A stretch of 64,000 nucleotides of DNA from an uncultured Alphaproteobacteria bacterium. Lineage in GTDB: Bacteria; Pseudomonadota; Alphaproteobacteria; HIMB59. This document shows positions 19,777 to 29,288 of the stretch, piece after piece; position 1 is the first letter of the stretch, and each line of letters starts with the position of its first letter. A program made the translations under genes and the position numbers. Below the pieces are notes generated by a model that was not told the DNA's origin, made no database searches, and saw only the letters and a program-made list of their open reading frames with translations. The stretch spans positions 1 to 64,000 of the forward strand of contig CABZXY010000002.1 in NCBI GenBank assembly GCA_902529795.1, read 5' to 3'.

Positions 19777-21065
19777 TAATATTTGTTTGCGATTGGAAGT
19801 TCTTCAGCGGGGAATAAAGAGATGACTTGACATCCCTTATCAGTCACAATTAGCTCCTCTTCAATTCTTGCAGCAGAATAACCATCCTTTGCAGGACAGT
19901 AAGTCTCTAAAGCAAAAACCATACCCTCTTTAATTTCTGTTGGAGAGTCCATTGAAACTAATCGACTAATAATAGGTCTTTCATGAATTGCTAAACCCAA
20001 ACCGTGCCCAAACTGAAGTGCGAATGCATCCATCTCATTAGCAAAACCAAACTCCTCTGCTTTGGGCCATACCGATGCAATTTTATCTGTTGATGCACCT
20101 GGCTTTACAAGTTCAATTGCCTTGTCTAGCCACTCTCGACATTGTTTGTATGCATCATTTTGAACATCCGAGGCTCGGCCTATATTAAATGTTCTATAAT
20201 AACATGTACGGTATCCCATATAAGATTGTAAAATATCAAAGAAAGCTTGGTCTCCGGGTCTGAAAGTTCGATCAGTGAAATTATGAGGATGAGGGTTACA
20301 TCGCTCACCAGAAATTGCATTTATAGCTTCCACATCATCTGATCCAAGTTCATAGAGAAGCTTATTTGCATTAGCTACAATTTGAGCCTCACTCACACCA
20401 GGCTTCATTGTTTCATAAATTTGGTGATAAGTAGCATCGACCATAGAAGCTGCTTGATTTAATAACATTAATTCATCTTGAGATTTGATTTCTCTAGCTT
20501 CTAATAAAATTTGTTGTCCATCGATAATCTTTAAACCCTCAGCCTGAAGAGCAAACATCATTGAAGGTTCAACCAAATCTACTCCAACGGGTTCATTTGC
20601 AAGGCCTTTTTCTTCCAACATTGACTTGATTTCTCGGGCAGCACGCTTCATAAGACCTGCATCAGGATGGACTGTACCTCTCAAACCTACCATTCCAGCT
20701 TTCCAATTTTCTTCAGGTAGCCAAGGTGAAAAGATTTGATGATGTTTTGCTGCAGATCCAAAATCCCACAAGACAGGGTCATGACCTTGGGGTAATAGTG
20801 AGTATCGAGCGATTTTATCTCTAGACCACTCGCCAATTACTGTGCTTGTGAGATATCGGATATTGTTATTATCAAAACAAAGGAGGGAACCTGCTTGAGA
20901 ATTATTTAGGGCTTGTTTAGCTCTACCCAGTCTGTATTTATGGAGCCTCTGGAAATTAATTCTTTCCTCGTAATCAACATTCATCGTTCCATGCGAGGGA
21001 ACTCGACGATGCCATTGATAATTAGGATTAATGTCCTCTGGTTTTATAATTTTAGGTTCAGACAT
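19776..21065 (-). CDS. M24 (pita-bread fold) family protein, Xaa-Pro aminopeptidase-like, with an altered metal site
   Basis: DQAFFDILQSYMGYRTCYYRTFNIG, FGHGLGLAIHERPI, EGMVFALETY, ARIEEELIVTDKGCQVIS. The usual second metal Asp (D-x10-D) is Cys. Confidence 0.85.
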   Translation of the reverse strand: MSEPKIIKPEDINPNYQWHRRVPSHGTMNVDYEERINFQRLHKYRLGRAKQALNNSQAGSLLCFDNNNIRYLTSTVIGEWSRDKIARYSLLPQGHDPVLWDFGSAAKHHQIFSPWLPEENWKAGMVGLRGTVHPDAGLMKRAAREIKSMLEEKGLANEPVGVDLVEPSMMFALQAEGLKIIDGQQILLEAREIKSQDELMLLNQAASMVDATYHQIYETMKPGVSEAQIVANANKLLYELGSDDVEAINAISGERCNPHPHNFTDRTFRPGDQAFFDILQSYMGYRTCYYRTFNIGRASDVQNDAYKQCREWLDKAIELVKPGASTDKIASVWPKAEEFGFANEMDAFALQFGHGLGLAIHERPIISRLVSMDSPTEIKEGMVFALETYCPAKDGYSAARIEEELIVTDKGCQVISLFPAEELPIANKY

Positions 21066-21869
21066 TTATTGAATGACCATTCCTCCATCAATCATTAAAA
21101 TTTGCCCAGTCATATAATCAGACTCGCCAGAGGCTAAAAATGATGCTGTACCAACGATATCCTCTGGATAAGAGTATCTTTTCATTAAAATCATATTCTC
21201 AGCAATCGAGTCCATGGACTCACCGTGATTTTTAAATTTACCCATAGCAACCAGTTCTTTGTCTAGCTGTTCCCACATTTCAGTTCGAACAACTCCTGGA
21301 CCATATCCATTTACATTAATTCCATATTCAGCTAAACCTTTAGCACCACCTTTTATCAATCCAGCTACCGCATGTTTGCTCGCACCATAAATGACAACAT
21401 CATCAAAAGTTTCACGAGATAAAATTGAAGCAACATGAAGTATTTTATAAGGTTCTTTTTGTTTTCCTTGTTTAATCATTTGACGAGCTTGCTCTTGCAT
21501 ACCAAGCCAAGCACCTCGAACATTAATATCAAAAATAAAATCATAATTTTCTTCAGTGACATCCATAAACCATAGAGGTTTATTCACGCCTGCGTTATTC
21601 AGAGAAACATTTAAGCTACCAAAGGCTTCTACGGTAGCATGAACAGCAGCAACATGATCTTCTCTTTTTCTAACGTCTAATTTGCAAGAAATAGCCTCTC
21701 CACCGGCAGAGCGAATTCTCTCCTCTACCTCTTTGCATCCATCTAAATTAACGTCTGTAATACAAACTTTTGCACCTTGGGCACAATAATGTTCAGCGAT
21801 TGCTGCTCCCATTCCTTGGGCAGCTCCAGTAATTAAAACGTTTTTTCCCTTAAGTCTTTCCTTATCCAT
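21066..21869 (-). CDS. Short-chain dehydrogenase/reductase
   Basis: VLITGAAQGMGAAIAEHY, NNAG, YGASKHAVAGL, DGGMV. Confidence 0.93.
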   Translation of the reverse strand: MDKERLKGKNVLITGAAQGMGAAIAEHYCAQGAKVCITDVNLDGCKEVEERIRSAGGEAISCKLDVRKREDHVAAVHATVEAFGSLNVSLNNAGVNKPLWFMDVTEENYDFIFDINVRGAWLGMQEQARQMIKQGKQKEPYKILHVASILSRETFDDVVIYGASKHAVAGLIKGGAKGLAEYGINVNGYGPGVVRTEMWEQLDKELVAMGKFKNHGESMDSIAENMILMKRYSYPEDIVGTASFLASGESDYMTGQILMIDGGMVIQ

Positions 21870-21929
21870 GAGTATCCTCCAAATACATACTTATTATAAT
21901 AATATAGTTAAAAAAGGTAGATATTGAAT

Positions 21930-21946
21930 ATATTCAAAATGAATAT
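21930..21946. promoter_or_regulatory. Putative operator ATATTCA-AAA-TGAATAT (site 2)
   Basis: 7-bp perfect inverted repeat with 3-nt spacer, in the gap upstream of the SDR gene. Same arms and spacer as the site at 26731-26747. Confidence 0.55.
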
Positions 21947-22980
21947 TATTTACCTAAGACAGTTCTCTTCTTTTCAAGCAATGCTGTTTTTCGTTCATCA
22001 ATAGTTTCTAGCAGACTTTTCCTAGCTTGCCGTGAGTCAAATATTCGAGACATTGTTTGGAAGACAATGACAATAACTAATAGTACTGAAGTGAATAATT
22101 GAACGAAATGGACCTGAAGCGCATAGAAAACGAGCCCTGTATTTAAAAAGTTTACAGTCAAAGCTCCAATTGCAGCTCCTAAAACACCACCTTTACCTCC
22201 CAAGATACTAACACCGCCTACAAAAGCTGCTACAGTTCCAGCCAAAAGTAAATACTGTAAACCCAAGCCTTGAGCTGTGCCAGATTTCAAACCGATAACA
22301 GTACCAGCAAAACCTGCACAGAAGCCAGAAAGTGCAAAAGCTATAATCATTGGACGTCTTAATGGAATACCGGCTGTTAAAGCTTCTTTACGGGCTCCGC
22401 CAATGGCATAAATCTCTCTACCATATTTTGTATAACGCATAAAGATACCCACACATATAAAAATGAAAATAACAGTAAGACTTGCTGGAGAAAAATACAT
22501 TAAAACTTTTGTTGTAATAAAGTCAGGAACTCTGAAATCAGTAAGCATTACTGTTTTCTCCTCTGCTATCAAAAGAGCGACACCTCTCAAAAGCATTAAT
22601 GTTCCTACAGTAATAACGATTGCTCTTATTCTTATAAAAGCTATGACGAAACCTTGAGTTGCACCAATAAGAGTTGATACAGATAATCCAATTAACATAG
22701 CCAAGGGAGCTCCTAAAGGGTCAGTTAGCTTTACAACAATAACGGCACAAAGCGCTGCATTGGATCCAATTGATAGATCAATTTCTCCAGCAATGATGCA
22801 AATAGTTAAAGCCAATCCAACTAGGCCCAAAACAGCAAATCTCTCTAAAATTGCAAATGAAATGTTATGGCTAAAGAAAACTTCAATGTTCATGGCAAAG
22901 AAGACATATACACAAAAAGATAATAAAATAGCAAAAGATAAGTCAACGTCTTTGGTAATTCTTTTCATTAAATTGTCCAT
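21946..22980 (-). CDS. Sugar ABC transporter permease (RbsC/AraH family)
   Basis: ICIIAGEIDLSIGSNAALCAV, VTVGTLMLLRGVALL, FVGGVSILGGKGGVLGAAIGALTVNFLNTGL. Confidence 0.92.
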   Translation of the reverse strand: MDNLMKRITKDVDLSFAILLSFCVYVFFAMNIEVFFSHNISFAILERFAVLGLVGLALTICIIAGEIDLSIGSNAALCAVIVVKLTDPLGAPLAMLIGLSVSTLIGATQGFVIAFIRIRAIVITVGTLMLLRGVALLIAEEKTVMLTDFRVPDFITTKVLMYFSPASLTVIFIFICVGIFMRYTKYGREIYAIGGARKEALTAGIPLRRPMIIAFALSGFCAGFAGTVIGLKSGTAQGLGLQYLLLAGTVAAFVGGVSILGGKGGVLGAAIGALTVNFLNTGLVFYALQVHFVQLFTSVLLVIVIVFQTMSRIFDSRQARKSLLETIDERKTALLEKKRTVLGK

Positions 22981-24020
22981 TATTCCTGTGCCCTACTTCC
23001 TTTTGCAAACAATCCAAATACAATAATACTAAATACAATCATTAAACCTACTCCTACAATTCTAGGACCACTATTAAAACCCTGTAAAACCATCATATTA
23101 TCTACCATAGCGATAAATATGGCGCCCAAGCTTGTTCTCAAAGTAGATCCATAACCTCCCATGATTGAGTTTCCACCTACCATGACTGTTGCAATAACCA
23201 AAATTGTCATATCACCAGAAGAACCAAATTCAGCAGAAAAATAGTTTGATTGTGCGCTATCCATTTGGGCAACAAATGCTACAGCTACAAATGCACAGCA
23301 AACAGAACAAATAGTGAATACAATTATTGCCATTGAGAAATTTTCATGACCGGTAGCTTTTCCTGCTGCCTTATTAGCACCGACTAAATAAACTTTTCTT
23401 CCAAAATTAGTGTGTCTCAATACAATTTCTGCTGCTATAGCAATAAGAATAAAAGACCAGGTAATACTTGGCAGACCCAAGAATGAGCCCGTTCCTAGCC
23501 ACTCAGCATCATGAGGTCTTGTAAAATTTATAACAAGATTATCACTCCACCATGCGCCTATACCATATAGTATTCCAGCACCACCAAGAGTAACAACAAT
23601 GGGGTTACCTCCCATTCCAACAAAATATCCTTGGATAACTCCACTCACAACTCCCACAGCTAGAGCTGCTAGAAGTGAGACCATAAAATTTCCTGCTAGG
23701 TCTGGTGAACCAAATCCAGTAGCCATTCCCATTGCAAAGGTAACACCACAAATGGAAGCTGTTTCTTTGAGTGACAGTAAAAAGAAATTTCCCGATAAAG
23801 TCACAAATGTTAAGCCAATTGCCATAATGCCATATAAAGCAGCATCTCTTATTATTGCCTTAAAGTTAGTAATAGTTAGGTAATTATCTGTGAAAAAGAT
23901 TCCATAAACAAACATCACGGCAAAAAGAGATAATAAGATAGCTAAAAGCGTTCGATCTTTATAAAATTGTAAAAATTTGGCAGAAATTGGTTGCTGGCTT
24001 TCTTGGATAACTGTGCTCAT
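22980..24020 (-). CDS. Sugar ABC transporter permease (RbsC/AraH family)
   Basis: FVTLSGNFFLLSLKETASICG, VVTLGGAGILYGIGAWW, VMVGGNSIMGGYGSTLRTSLGAIFIAMVDNMM. Confidence 0.9.
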   Translation of the reverse strand: MSTVIQESQQPISAKFLQFYKDRTLLAILLSLFAVMFVYGIFFTDNYLTITNFKAIIRDAALYGIMAIGLTFVTLSGNFFLLSLKETASICGVTFAMGMATGFGSPDLAGNFMVSLLAALAVGVVSGVIQGYFVGMGGNPIVVTLGGAGILYGIGAWWSDNLVINFTRPHDAEWLGTGSFLGLPSITWSFILIAIAAEIVLRHTNFGRKVYLVGANKAAGKATGHENFSMAIIVFTICSVCCAFVAVAFVAQMDSAQSNYFSAEFGSSGDMTILVIATVMVGGNSIMGGYGSTLRTSLGAIFIAMVDNMMVLQGFNSGPRIVGVGLMIVFSIIVFGLFAKGSRAQE

Positions 24021-25525
24021 AAATTTGTCTCGTTAAATGGATCAGTAATTTCTTTTAGGATAGTCGGTGTCTGAATATTTTCTAAACGATGTTCATCAAT
24101 CATCATGCCTCTGTAGAAAGTGATTACTCGGTCTGGTAAATAAGTAATTTCTTGTATGTCAGTAGATGCGAAAATTATCGTAATTCCTCTTGCAGCAAGG
24201 TCTCTCATTCTTTGATAAATTTCTGATTTTGCTCCTACATCTACCCCTCGGGTGGGTTCATTTACCAATAAAACATCTGGTTTGATTGAAAGCCATTTAC
24301 CAAGTGCTACTTTTTGTTGATTTCCTCCACTTAAGAGACCCGATTCATCAAACATTCTTCTAACATCGATTAGAAATTCTTTTGCTAAGTTCTTGGAGAA
24401 GTCTTGTTCTGTAGCTCCAAAATTAAAACCATAATTAGAAATAGCGCTTAATGCCGGAGAAGTTAAATTTTCAAATATGGGCCTACCCAAAAATAAGCCA
24501 TCTTTTTTTCTATCAGAAGAACAATATGCAATTTTTTTCTTAATAGCCTGACTGGGAGATTTAGGCAAAAAAGTTTCACCATTTAAAGTTAACGAACCAG
24601 AGCGTGATTTAAGAGCACCAGCAATTGAAGCTAAGATTTCACCAGCCCCACTTCCAAGCTGACCAGATAGTCCTAGTATTTCTCCTTTATAAGCTGAAAA
24701 GCTAACAGGTTCCAAAACTCCATCTGGCCATAAATCTTTAATTTCTATTTTAGGATCATTGCTAATATGATCTGCCTTGGCAGGAAACATATTTGCTAAT
24801 TCTCTACCGAGCATAATCTCTACTAATTTATTAACATCAATATCTTTAGTCTGCTGAACACCTTGACTGACTCCATCTCTTAAAATTGTAATTCTTTTTG
24901 TAATTTTAAAAATTTCATCAAGTCTATGGCTAACATAAATAATAGATTTGCCATTTGCAGCTAAGCGCTCAACCATTTCTAAAATTCTTCGACTCTCGGC
25001 TTCACCTAAAGCTGCGGTAGGCTCGTCTAAAATTAAAATTTTTGCTTCTCTTGAAATTAGTCTTGCTACTTCCACTAAATGCTGCTCACCGACAGAAAGT
25101 AAATTTATTCTTGTAGTAGGATCAACATCTGTTAAACCGACCTCATTAAGATAAGGACGAGCCATTTTGGCCAATGTATTTAAAGTAGCAAACTTTTTGA
25201 CTTTAGCGCCCGTAAGAAAAATATTTTCAGCCACCGACATGTTAGGTATCAAACTTAATTCTTGTTGTGCTATAGCAATACCGGACTCCTCCGCTTGAGA
25301 TGGAGTTTCAAATTTTACTTCTTGCCCATTAATTTGATAACTGCCTTTAAAGCCAGGATCAAAACCGCTTATAATTTTAACTAAAGTAGATTTTCCAGCT
25401 CCGTTCTCCCCAACAAGACCCATAATCTCGCCCTCATTGATTTCAAAATTTGCTTCTTTTAGGGCTTGAATAGCGCCAAAGGTGCGAGAAACTTTTGATA
25501 TTTTGAGGATTGGATTTGAAGCCAT
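24017..25525 (-). CDS. Sugar ABC transporter ATP-binding protein (RbsA/AraG-like, two NBDs)
   Basis: Two ABC cassettes: GENGAGKSTLVKII, LSVGEQHLVEVARLI, LILDEPTAAL; second LSGGNQQKVALGKWLSIKPDVLLVNEPTRGVDVGAK. Confidence 0.94.
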   Translation of the reverse strand: MASNPILKISKVSRTFGAIQALKEANFEINEGEIMGLVGENGAGKSTLVKIISGFDPGFKGSYQINGQEVKFETPSQAEESGIAIAQQELSLIPNMSVAENIFLTGAKVKKFATLNTLAKMARPYLNEVGLTDVDPTTRINLLSVGEQHLVEVARLISREAKILILDEPTAALGEAESRRILEMVERLAANGKSIIYVSHRLDEIFKITKRITILRDGVSQGVQQTKDIDVNKLVEIMLGRELANMFPAKADHISNDPKIEIKDLWPDGVLEPVSFSAYKGEILGLSGQLGSGAGEILASIAGALKSRSGSLTLNGETFLPKSPSQAIKKKIAYCSSDRKKDGLFLGRPIFENLTSPALSAISNYGFNFGATEQDFSKNLAKEFLIDVRRMFDESGLLSGGNQQKVALGKWLSIKPDVLLVNEPTRGVDVGAKSEIYQRMRDLAARGITIIFASTDIQEITYLPDRVITFYRGMMIDEHRLENIQTPTILKEITDPFNETNL

Positions 25526-25563
25526 ATTCCTTTTAATTTTATACCTTTTTTGAGATCTTAACT

Positions 25564-25591
25564 ACACACAGGGATAAATTTCCCTGTGTGT
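25564..25591 (-). promoter_or_regulatory. Intercistronic stem-loop between SBP and ATPase genes
   Basis: ACACACAGGGA (25564-25574) / TCCCTGTGTGT (25581-25591): 11-bp perfect stem, 6-nt loop, no U-tract on the transcribed strand. Confidence 0.75.
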
Positions 25592-25621
25592 AAAAAATAT
25601 GAATTTGTCAGCTTTTAGGAA

Positions 25622-26665
25622 TTAATCCCAAGCACCTGAGCAAAGCTCATTGATACCGTATAACTTACCGTCAAATCCTCTTAATGCAGTGAAGTCCATA
25701 GTGGCGCCTGTCACTGAAGGGTTTGGAGTAAAGTTAATGTACTGAGCTAACTCACCATTTTCCATGTACTCTTTAACAAGAGCGATAGCTAACTGACCTT
25801 CATGAAGAGGTGATTGAAGAGTTGTGCCGAATTGCTTACCATCAGTAATCATCTGTTTATCACCATTACATACAGTACCTACAGTTATAACAGCATCGCT
25901 ATCTACGCTACCGCTTTTACCAGTACCTGCATACCAATCAACATTATAACCAGCTTCTTCAAGAGCTTTAATACCACCAGTTAGGATCGCATCATCCATT
26001 CCGTACACGAAATGAATACCCTGATCTTTAACCTTTGCAATTAATTTTGCTGCACCCTTATAGCCATTAGCTTGACCAAAACCTTCACCGATATCTCCGA
26101 TTAAATTTAGATCTGTACCAGCAATAGCTTGTTTGAATGCATTAATTGAAAGACCATATCCACCATAAGAGTGTGGGTATGATAGTGCGATTACGTTAAA
26201 TCCATCACCGCCCGCAGCTTGTTTCATCTTCATAGCTTTAACCATCATTTCACCTGCGTTGTAAGCACGAAGGCTATCGTCTGGTCCAGCATATCCAAAG
26301 ATAAATGCCTTATCCTGTTCGTTAGGTAATTGATTAATCTTTAAAACCGGAACTCCAGTTTTTGCTAATTTTCTAAGTGAACCTAAGCCCGCTACTGCAT
26401 CAGGTGGCCACCAAATAAATACATCTGGAAGTGCACCACTTGATAGGTATTGTTCAACTTGTTGGTTTTGCTCAGCTTGGTTATAGTTGTTTTCAAAAAC
26501 AGTAATGTCATAACCATATTGCTCAGCTGTTGCTTTAATTCCTTTTACGAACGCTCCCACATAAGCCTCAGAAGACGCCGCGTTAAAGGAAACGATTTCC
26601 ACTGCCTTAGCAGAACCGAAAGAAAAGCACATCAAAACAGCTAATACTTTGATTAGTTTGTTCAT
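25622..26665 (-). CDS. Sugar ABC transporter substrate-binding protein (RbsB-like, Peripla_BP_4 type)
   Basis: Signal peptide MNKLIKVLAVLMCFSFGSAKA; AFVKGIKATAEQYGYDITVFENNYNQAEQNQQVEQYLSSGALPDVFIWWPPDAVAG; GMDDAILTGGIKALEEAG. Confidence 0.88.
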   Translation of the reverse strand: MNKLIKVLAVLMCFSFGSAKAVEIVSFNAASSEAYVGAFVKGIKATAEQYGYDITVFENNYNQAEQNQQVEQYLSSGALPDVFIWWPPDAVAGLGSLRKLAKTGVPVLKINQLPNEQDKAFIFGYAGPDDSLRAYNAGEMMVKAMKMKQAAGGDGFNVIALSYPHSYGGYGLSINAFKQAIAGTDLNLIGDIGEGFGQANGYKGAAKLIAKVKDQGIHFVYGMDDAILTGGIKALEEAGYNVDWYAGTGKSGSVDSDAVITVGTVCNGDKQMITDGKQFGTTLQSPLHEGQLAIALVKEYMENGELAQYINFTPNPSVTGATMDFTALRGFDGKLYGINELCSGAWD

Positions 26666-26730
26666 CTATATCCTCCTTATATCCTTATAACTAAATTATC
26701 TATCATTTCAAAAGAGATATAATGACTAAT

Positions 26731-26747
26731 ATATTCAATTTGAATAT
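26731..26747. promoter_or_regulatory. Putative operator ATATTCA-ATT-TGAATAT (site 1)
   Basis: Inverted repeat (8+1+8) in the divergent intergenic region between SBP operon (starts 26665, -) and wHTH-SBP regulator (starts 26781, +). Confidence 0.6.
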
Positions 26748-26780
26748 TTTAGATAATTACTATTAACTTAGACAGTAACC

Positions 26781-28466
26781 ATGAATAGAAACGAAATTTC
26801 AACTCTTTTAAAGTTTGTAAGTAAAACAAGAATTTTATTCAATAAAACTGTCTCTAATCAAACTATTGATGCGGATTGGAGAATATTTTCCTATGTCATT
26901 TCAAATCATCTTGAAAACAAATTATGTACCACAACCAGCATCATACAGGTATCAGGCTTACCTTTTGCAACAGGTTTAAGAAAAGTAAATAAATTAATCA
27001 AAGAAAAAAAACTAATTAAAAGATCTAAGACAAAATCTGGAAAATCTTTTTCAATACATCCGAGTGGTGATTTGATTAAAGAATTTACAGAATACCTTTT
27101 ACTCATCAAAAATGAATTTGCATCCCAACTTGGATTTGGTGGTATCGATAATAATTTTTATTTTGGAACTTCTTTATCTCTAGGAAATATAATTCCTGCA
27201 CCAACTGTAATTACAAATCAAAGTAAAAAATTTAAAAGAATTCGATTTTTATCAAATGACAATCCTACCTTTAAAGTAATAAATAAAAATTTAGATTTCT
27301 TTGAATACATTTTTGATTGTAAAATTGAACTAACGATTGAAAGTGATTTAAAAAAACTTTTAAATAAAATTATTACGAACTCTCAATCAAATCTAAAATC
27401 TAAATTTGATATTGTTGCATTTAACATTCCCTGGATAGGTCAACTAGTAAATTTAAATTGTTTAACCCCCCTAGATCAGCATGTTGAGAAAATAGGCTTA
27501 AATTTAAATGACTTTCATTACTCAGGTATTCGATCAAGTTCATTCAAAAAACAACTTTTTGGAATTCCGATAGAGGCCATTCCTGATTTATTGTTTTATA
27601 GGAAAGATTTATTCCAAAAGTATGGAATAAAGCCTCCAGTAAATTATGAAGAACTATTTTCTGCTTGTAAAATTCTCAAAGGTGCTAATGAAATTGAGAG
27701 TCCCATTTCTTGGCCTGCTAGAAAAGGTCAACCTCTAGCTACTAGTTTTATTTTAGCGATGGCTAACTTTGGTAAACCCTATATCAACTTAAGATATATT
27801 GGAGATAACATTTATGATCTTGACTTAGAAAAGATATCTTTAAAAGCAAATTTTCTATCTGAAGCAGCATTTCATGCCGCTGAAATGCTTAAGGAATTGA
27901 CTTCATATTCACCTAAAAATATTTCCGCTCATTCTAATGATGAGTGTGTTGAATATTACAGCCATGGTAAATCTGCAATGGTTTTGAATTGGAGTAGTCG
28001 AGCTCATCTTTTTGAATTAAATAAAAATTCCCCTGCATATAATCAGACTAGTTACTTACCCAGACCCGCTGGGCATCCCTCATTTCAAGTTTCGCCTATA
28101 GGCGGATTTTCTTTGGGTATTCCTTCTAATATTTCCTATGAAAAGATACCTTTTATAATGGCAAATATTAGAAAGTTTGTGTCACCAGAAATAATTAAGT
28201 ATTACATTGAGCACGGAAGTTTATCCTCACCTTTATTTAGTGTAGTGAACGATCCTGAAGTAAGAGCTCTGAGTCCAATCTTTAATGAGCTCGATAAGAT
28301 GGAAAAAGATGAAAAATTTGTCGAATGGGCAAGATATCCCTTGCCCACTTATTCAAATATTATTGAAGAAGTTGGTAATAAAATTTTCAATTACCTTTTT
28401 CTAAATGAAGATCTTAGTTCAACTTTAGAAAGTTGTCAGGCGACCGCACAAAAATATTTAAAATAA
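26781..28466 (+). CDS. Predicted one-component regulator: MarR-like winged-HTH fused to a family-1 solute-binding-protein domain
   Basis: N-terminal wHTH (TTTSIIQVSGLPFATGLRKVNKLIKEKKLIKRSKTKSGKSFSIHPSGDLIKEF), no signal peptide. C-terminal ~400 aa has SBP_bac_1 pattern (FDIVAFNIPWIGQLVNLNCLTPLDQHV, GIPIEAIPDLLFYRKDLFQKYGIKPPVNYEELFSACKIL, GKSAMVLNWSSRAHLFEL, PIGGFSLGIP). Confidence 0.8.
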   Translation: MNRNEISTLLKFVSKTRILFNKTVSNQTIDADWRIFSYVISNHLENKLCTTTSIIQVSGLPFATGLRKVNKLIKEKKLIKRSKTKSGKSFSIHPSGDLIKEFTEYLLLIKNEFASQLGFGGIDNNFYFGTSLSLGNIIPAPTVITNQSKKFKRIRFLSNDNPTFKVINKNLDFFEYIFDCKIELTIESDLKKLLNKIITNSQSNLKSKFDIVAFNIPWIGQLVNLNCLTPLDQHVEKIGLNLNDFHYSGIRSSSFKKQLFGIPIEAIPDLLFYRKDLFQKYGIKPPVNYEELFSACKILKGANEIESPISWPARKGQPLATSFILAMANFGKPYINLRYIGDNIYDLDLEKISLKANFLSEAAFHAAEMLKELTSYSPKNISAHSNDECVEYYSHGKSAMVLNWSSRAHLFELNKNSPAYNQTSYLPRPAGHPSFQVSPIGGFSLGIPSNISYEKIPFIMANIRKFVSPEIIKYYIEHGSLSSPLFSVVNDPEVRALSPIFNELDKMEKDEKFVEWARYPLPTYSNIIEEVGNKIFNYLFLNEDLSSTLESCQATAQKYLK

Positions 28467-29288
28467 TTATTTGATTTCCATTTTTTCAGCTGGCTGAGGT
28501 GGTGCAAATGGATAACCTCCCCAAACTGACTGATCAAAGTTTACAACTGATCCTGTCATCATCCCTGAGTCATCAGATGCAAGAAAGGCTACAGCTTTAG
28601 CAACCTCTTTTGGATCAAGCAACCTCTCAAATGGCTGAGCTTTTGCAGCATCTTCTAACCAATTTTCAGGAGCGTTGTGATATTTTGTTTGAATTTCGTG
28701 CTCACCATCTGAAGCCATCCATCCAATATTAAGTTGGTTGACGCGTATTTTGTTTTTAAGCAGAGCAAAGGCGGTGTTTCTGGTTAAAGTGGCTAATGCC
28801 CCTTTTGAAACACAATAAGTTGAAATAAATGGCTGTCCCGTCATCGCAGCTACTGAACCTATATTAATAATAGAACCTTGAATATTTTGTTCGATCATAA
28901 TTTTGACAGTATCTTGAATCAAAAAATATGGGCCCTTTAAGTTGACACCAATCATCTTATCGAAAAGTTCCTCTGAGGTGTCAACGATATTTCCTCTATC
29001 AGTAATGCCGGCAGCATTAACTAGGACATCTATCTTTCCAAATTCTTGTTTAGCAACTTTAACTGCATTTCTACATTGATCTACTTCAGGAAGGTCTGTC
29101 TTTACGAATAAAACTTTACACCCTGTATCCTCAGTAATTTTTTTTGCAACCACTTTTCCTTTTTCCTCTGATCTTCCAACAGTAATTATTCCAGCTGCAC
29201 CATTTTCTGCCAAACGATGAGCTATAGCAGCTCCCAAACCTTGTGTTCCTCCTGTGATTAAAGCAAATTTTCCATCAATTCTATTCAT
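28467..29288 (-). CDS. Short-chain dehydrogenase/reductase
   Basis: ALITGGTQGLGAAIAHRL, VNAAGITD, YCVSKGALATLTRN. Confidence 0.92.
   Translation of the reverse strand: MNRIDGKFALITGGTQGLGAAIAHRLAENGAAGIITVGRSEEKGKVVAKKITEDTGCKVLFVKTDLPEVDQCRNAVKVAKQEFGKIDVLVNAAGITDRGNIVDTSEELFDKMIGVNLKGPYFLIQDTVKIMIEQNIQGSIINIGSVAAMTGQPFISTYCVSKGALATLTRNTAFALLKNKIRVNQLNIGWMASDGEHEIQTKYHNAPENWLEDAAKAQPFERLLDPKEVAKAVAFLASDDSGMMTGSVVNFDQSVWGGYPFAPPQPAEKMEIK

Noticed and set aside
19776-21065. Possible DMSP lyase DddP (M24 family)
   Set aside because: Same fold and general motifs, but the metal-binding region (FFDILQSYMGYRTCYYRTF) differs from what I recall of DddP, and the context is sugar/TPP enzymes. Not supported as DddP.
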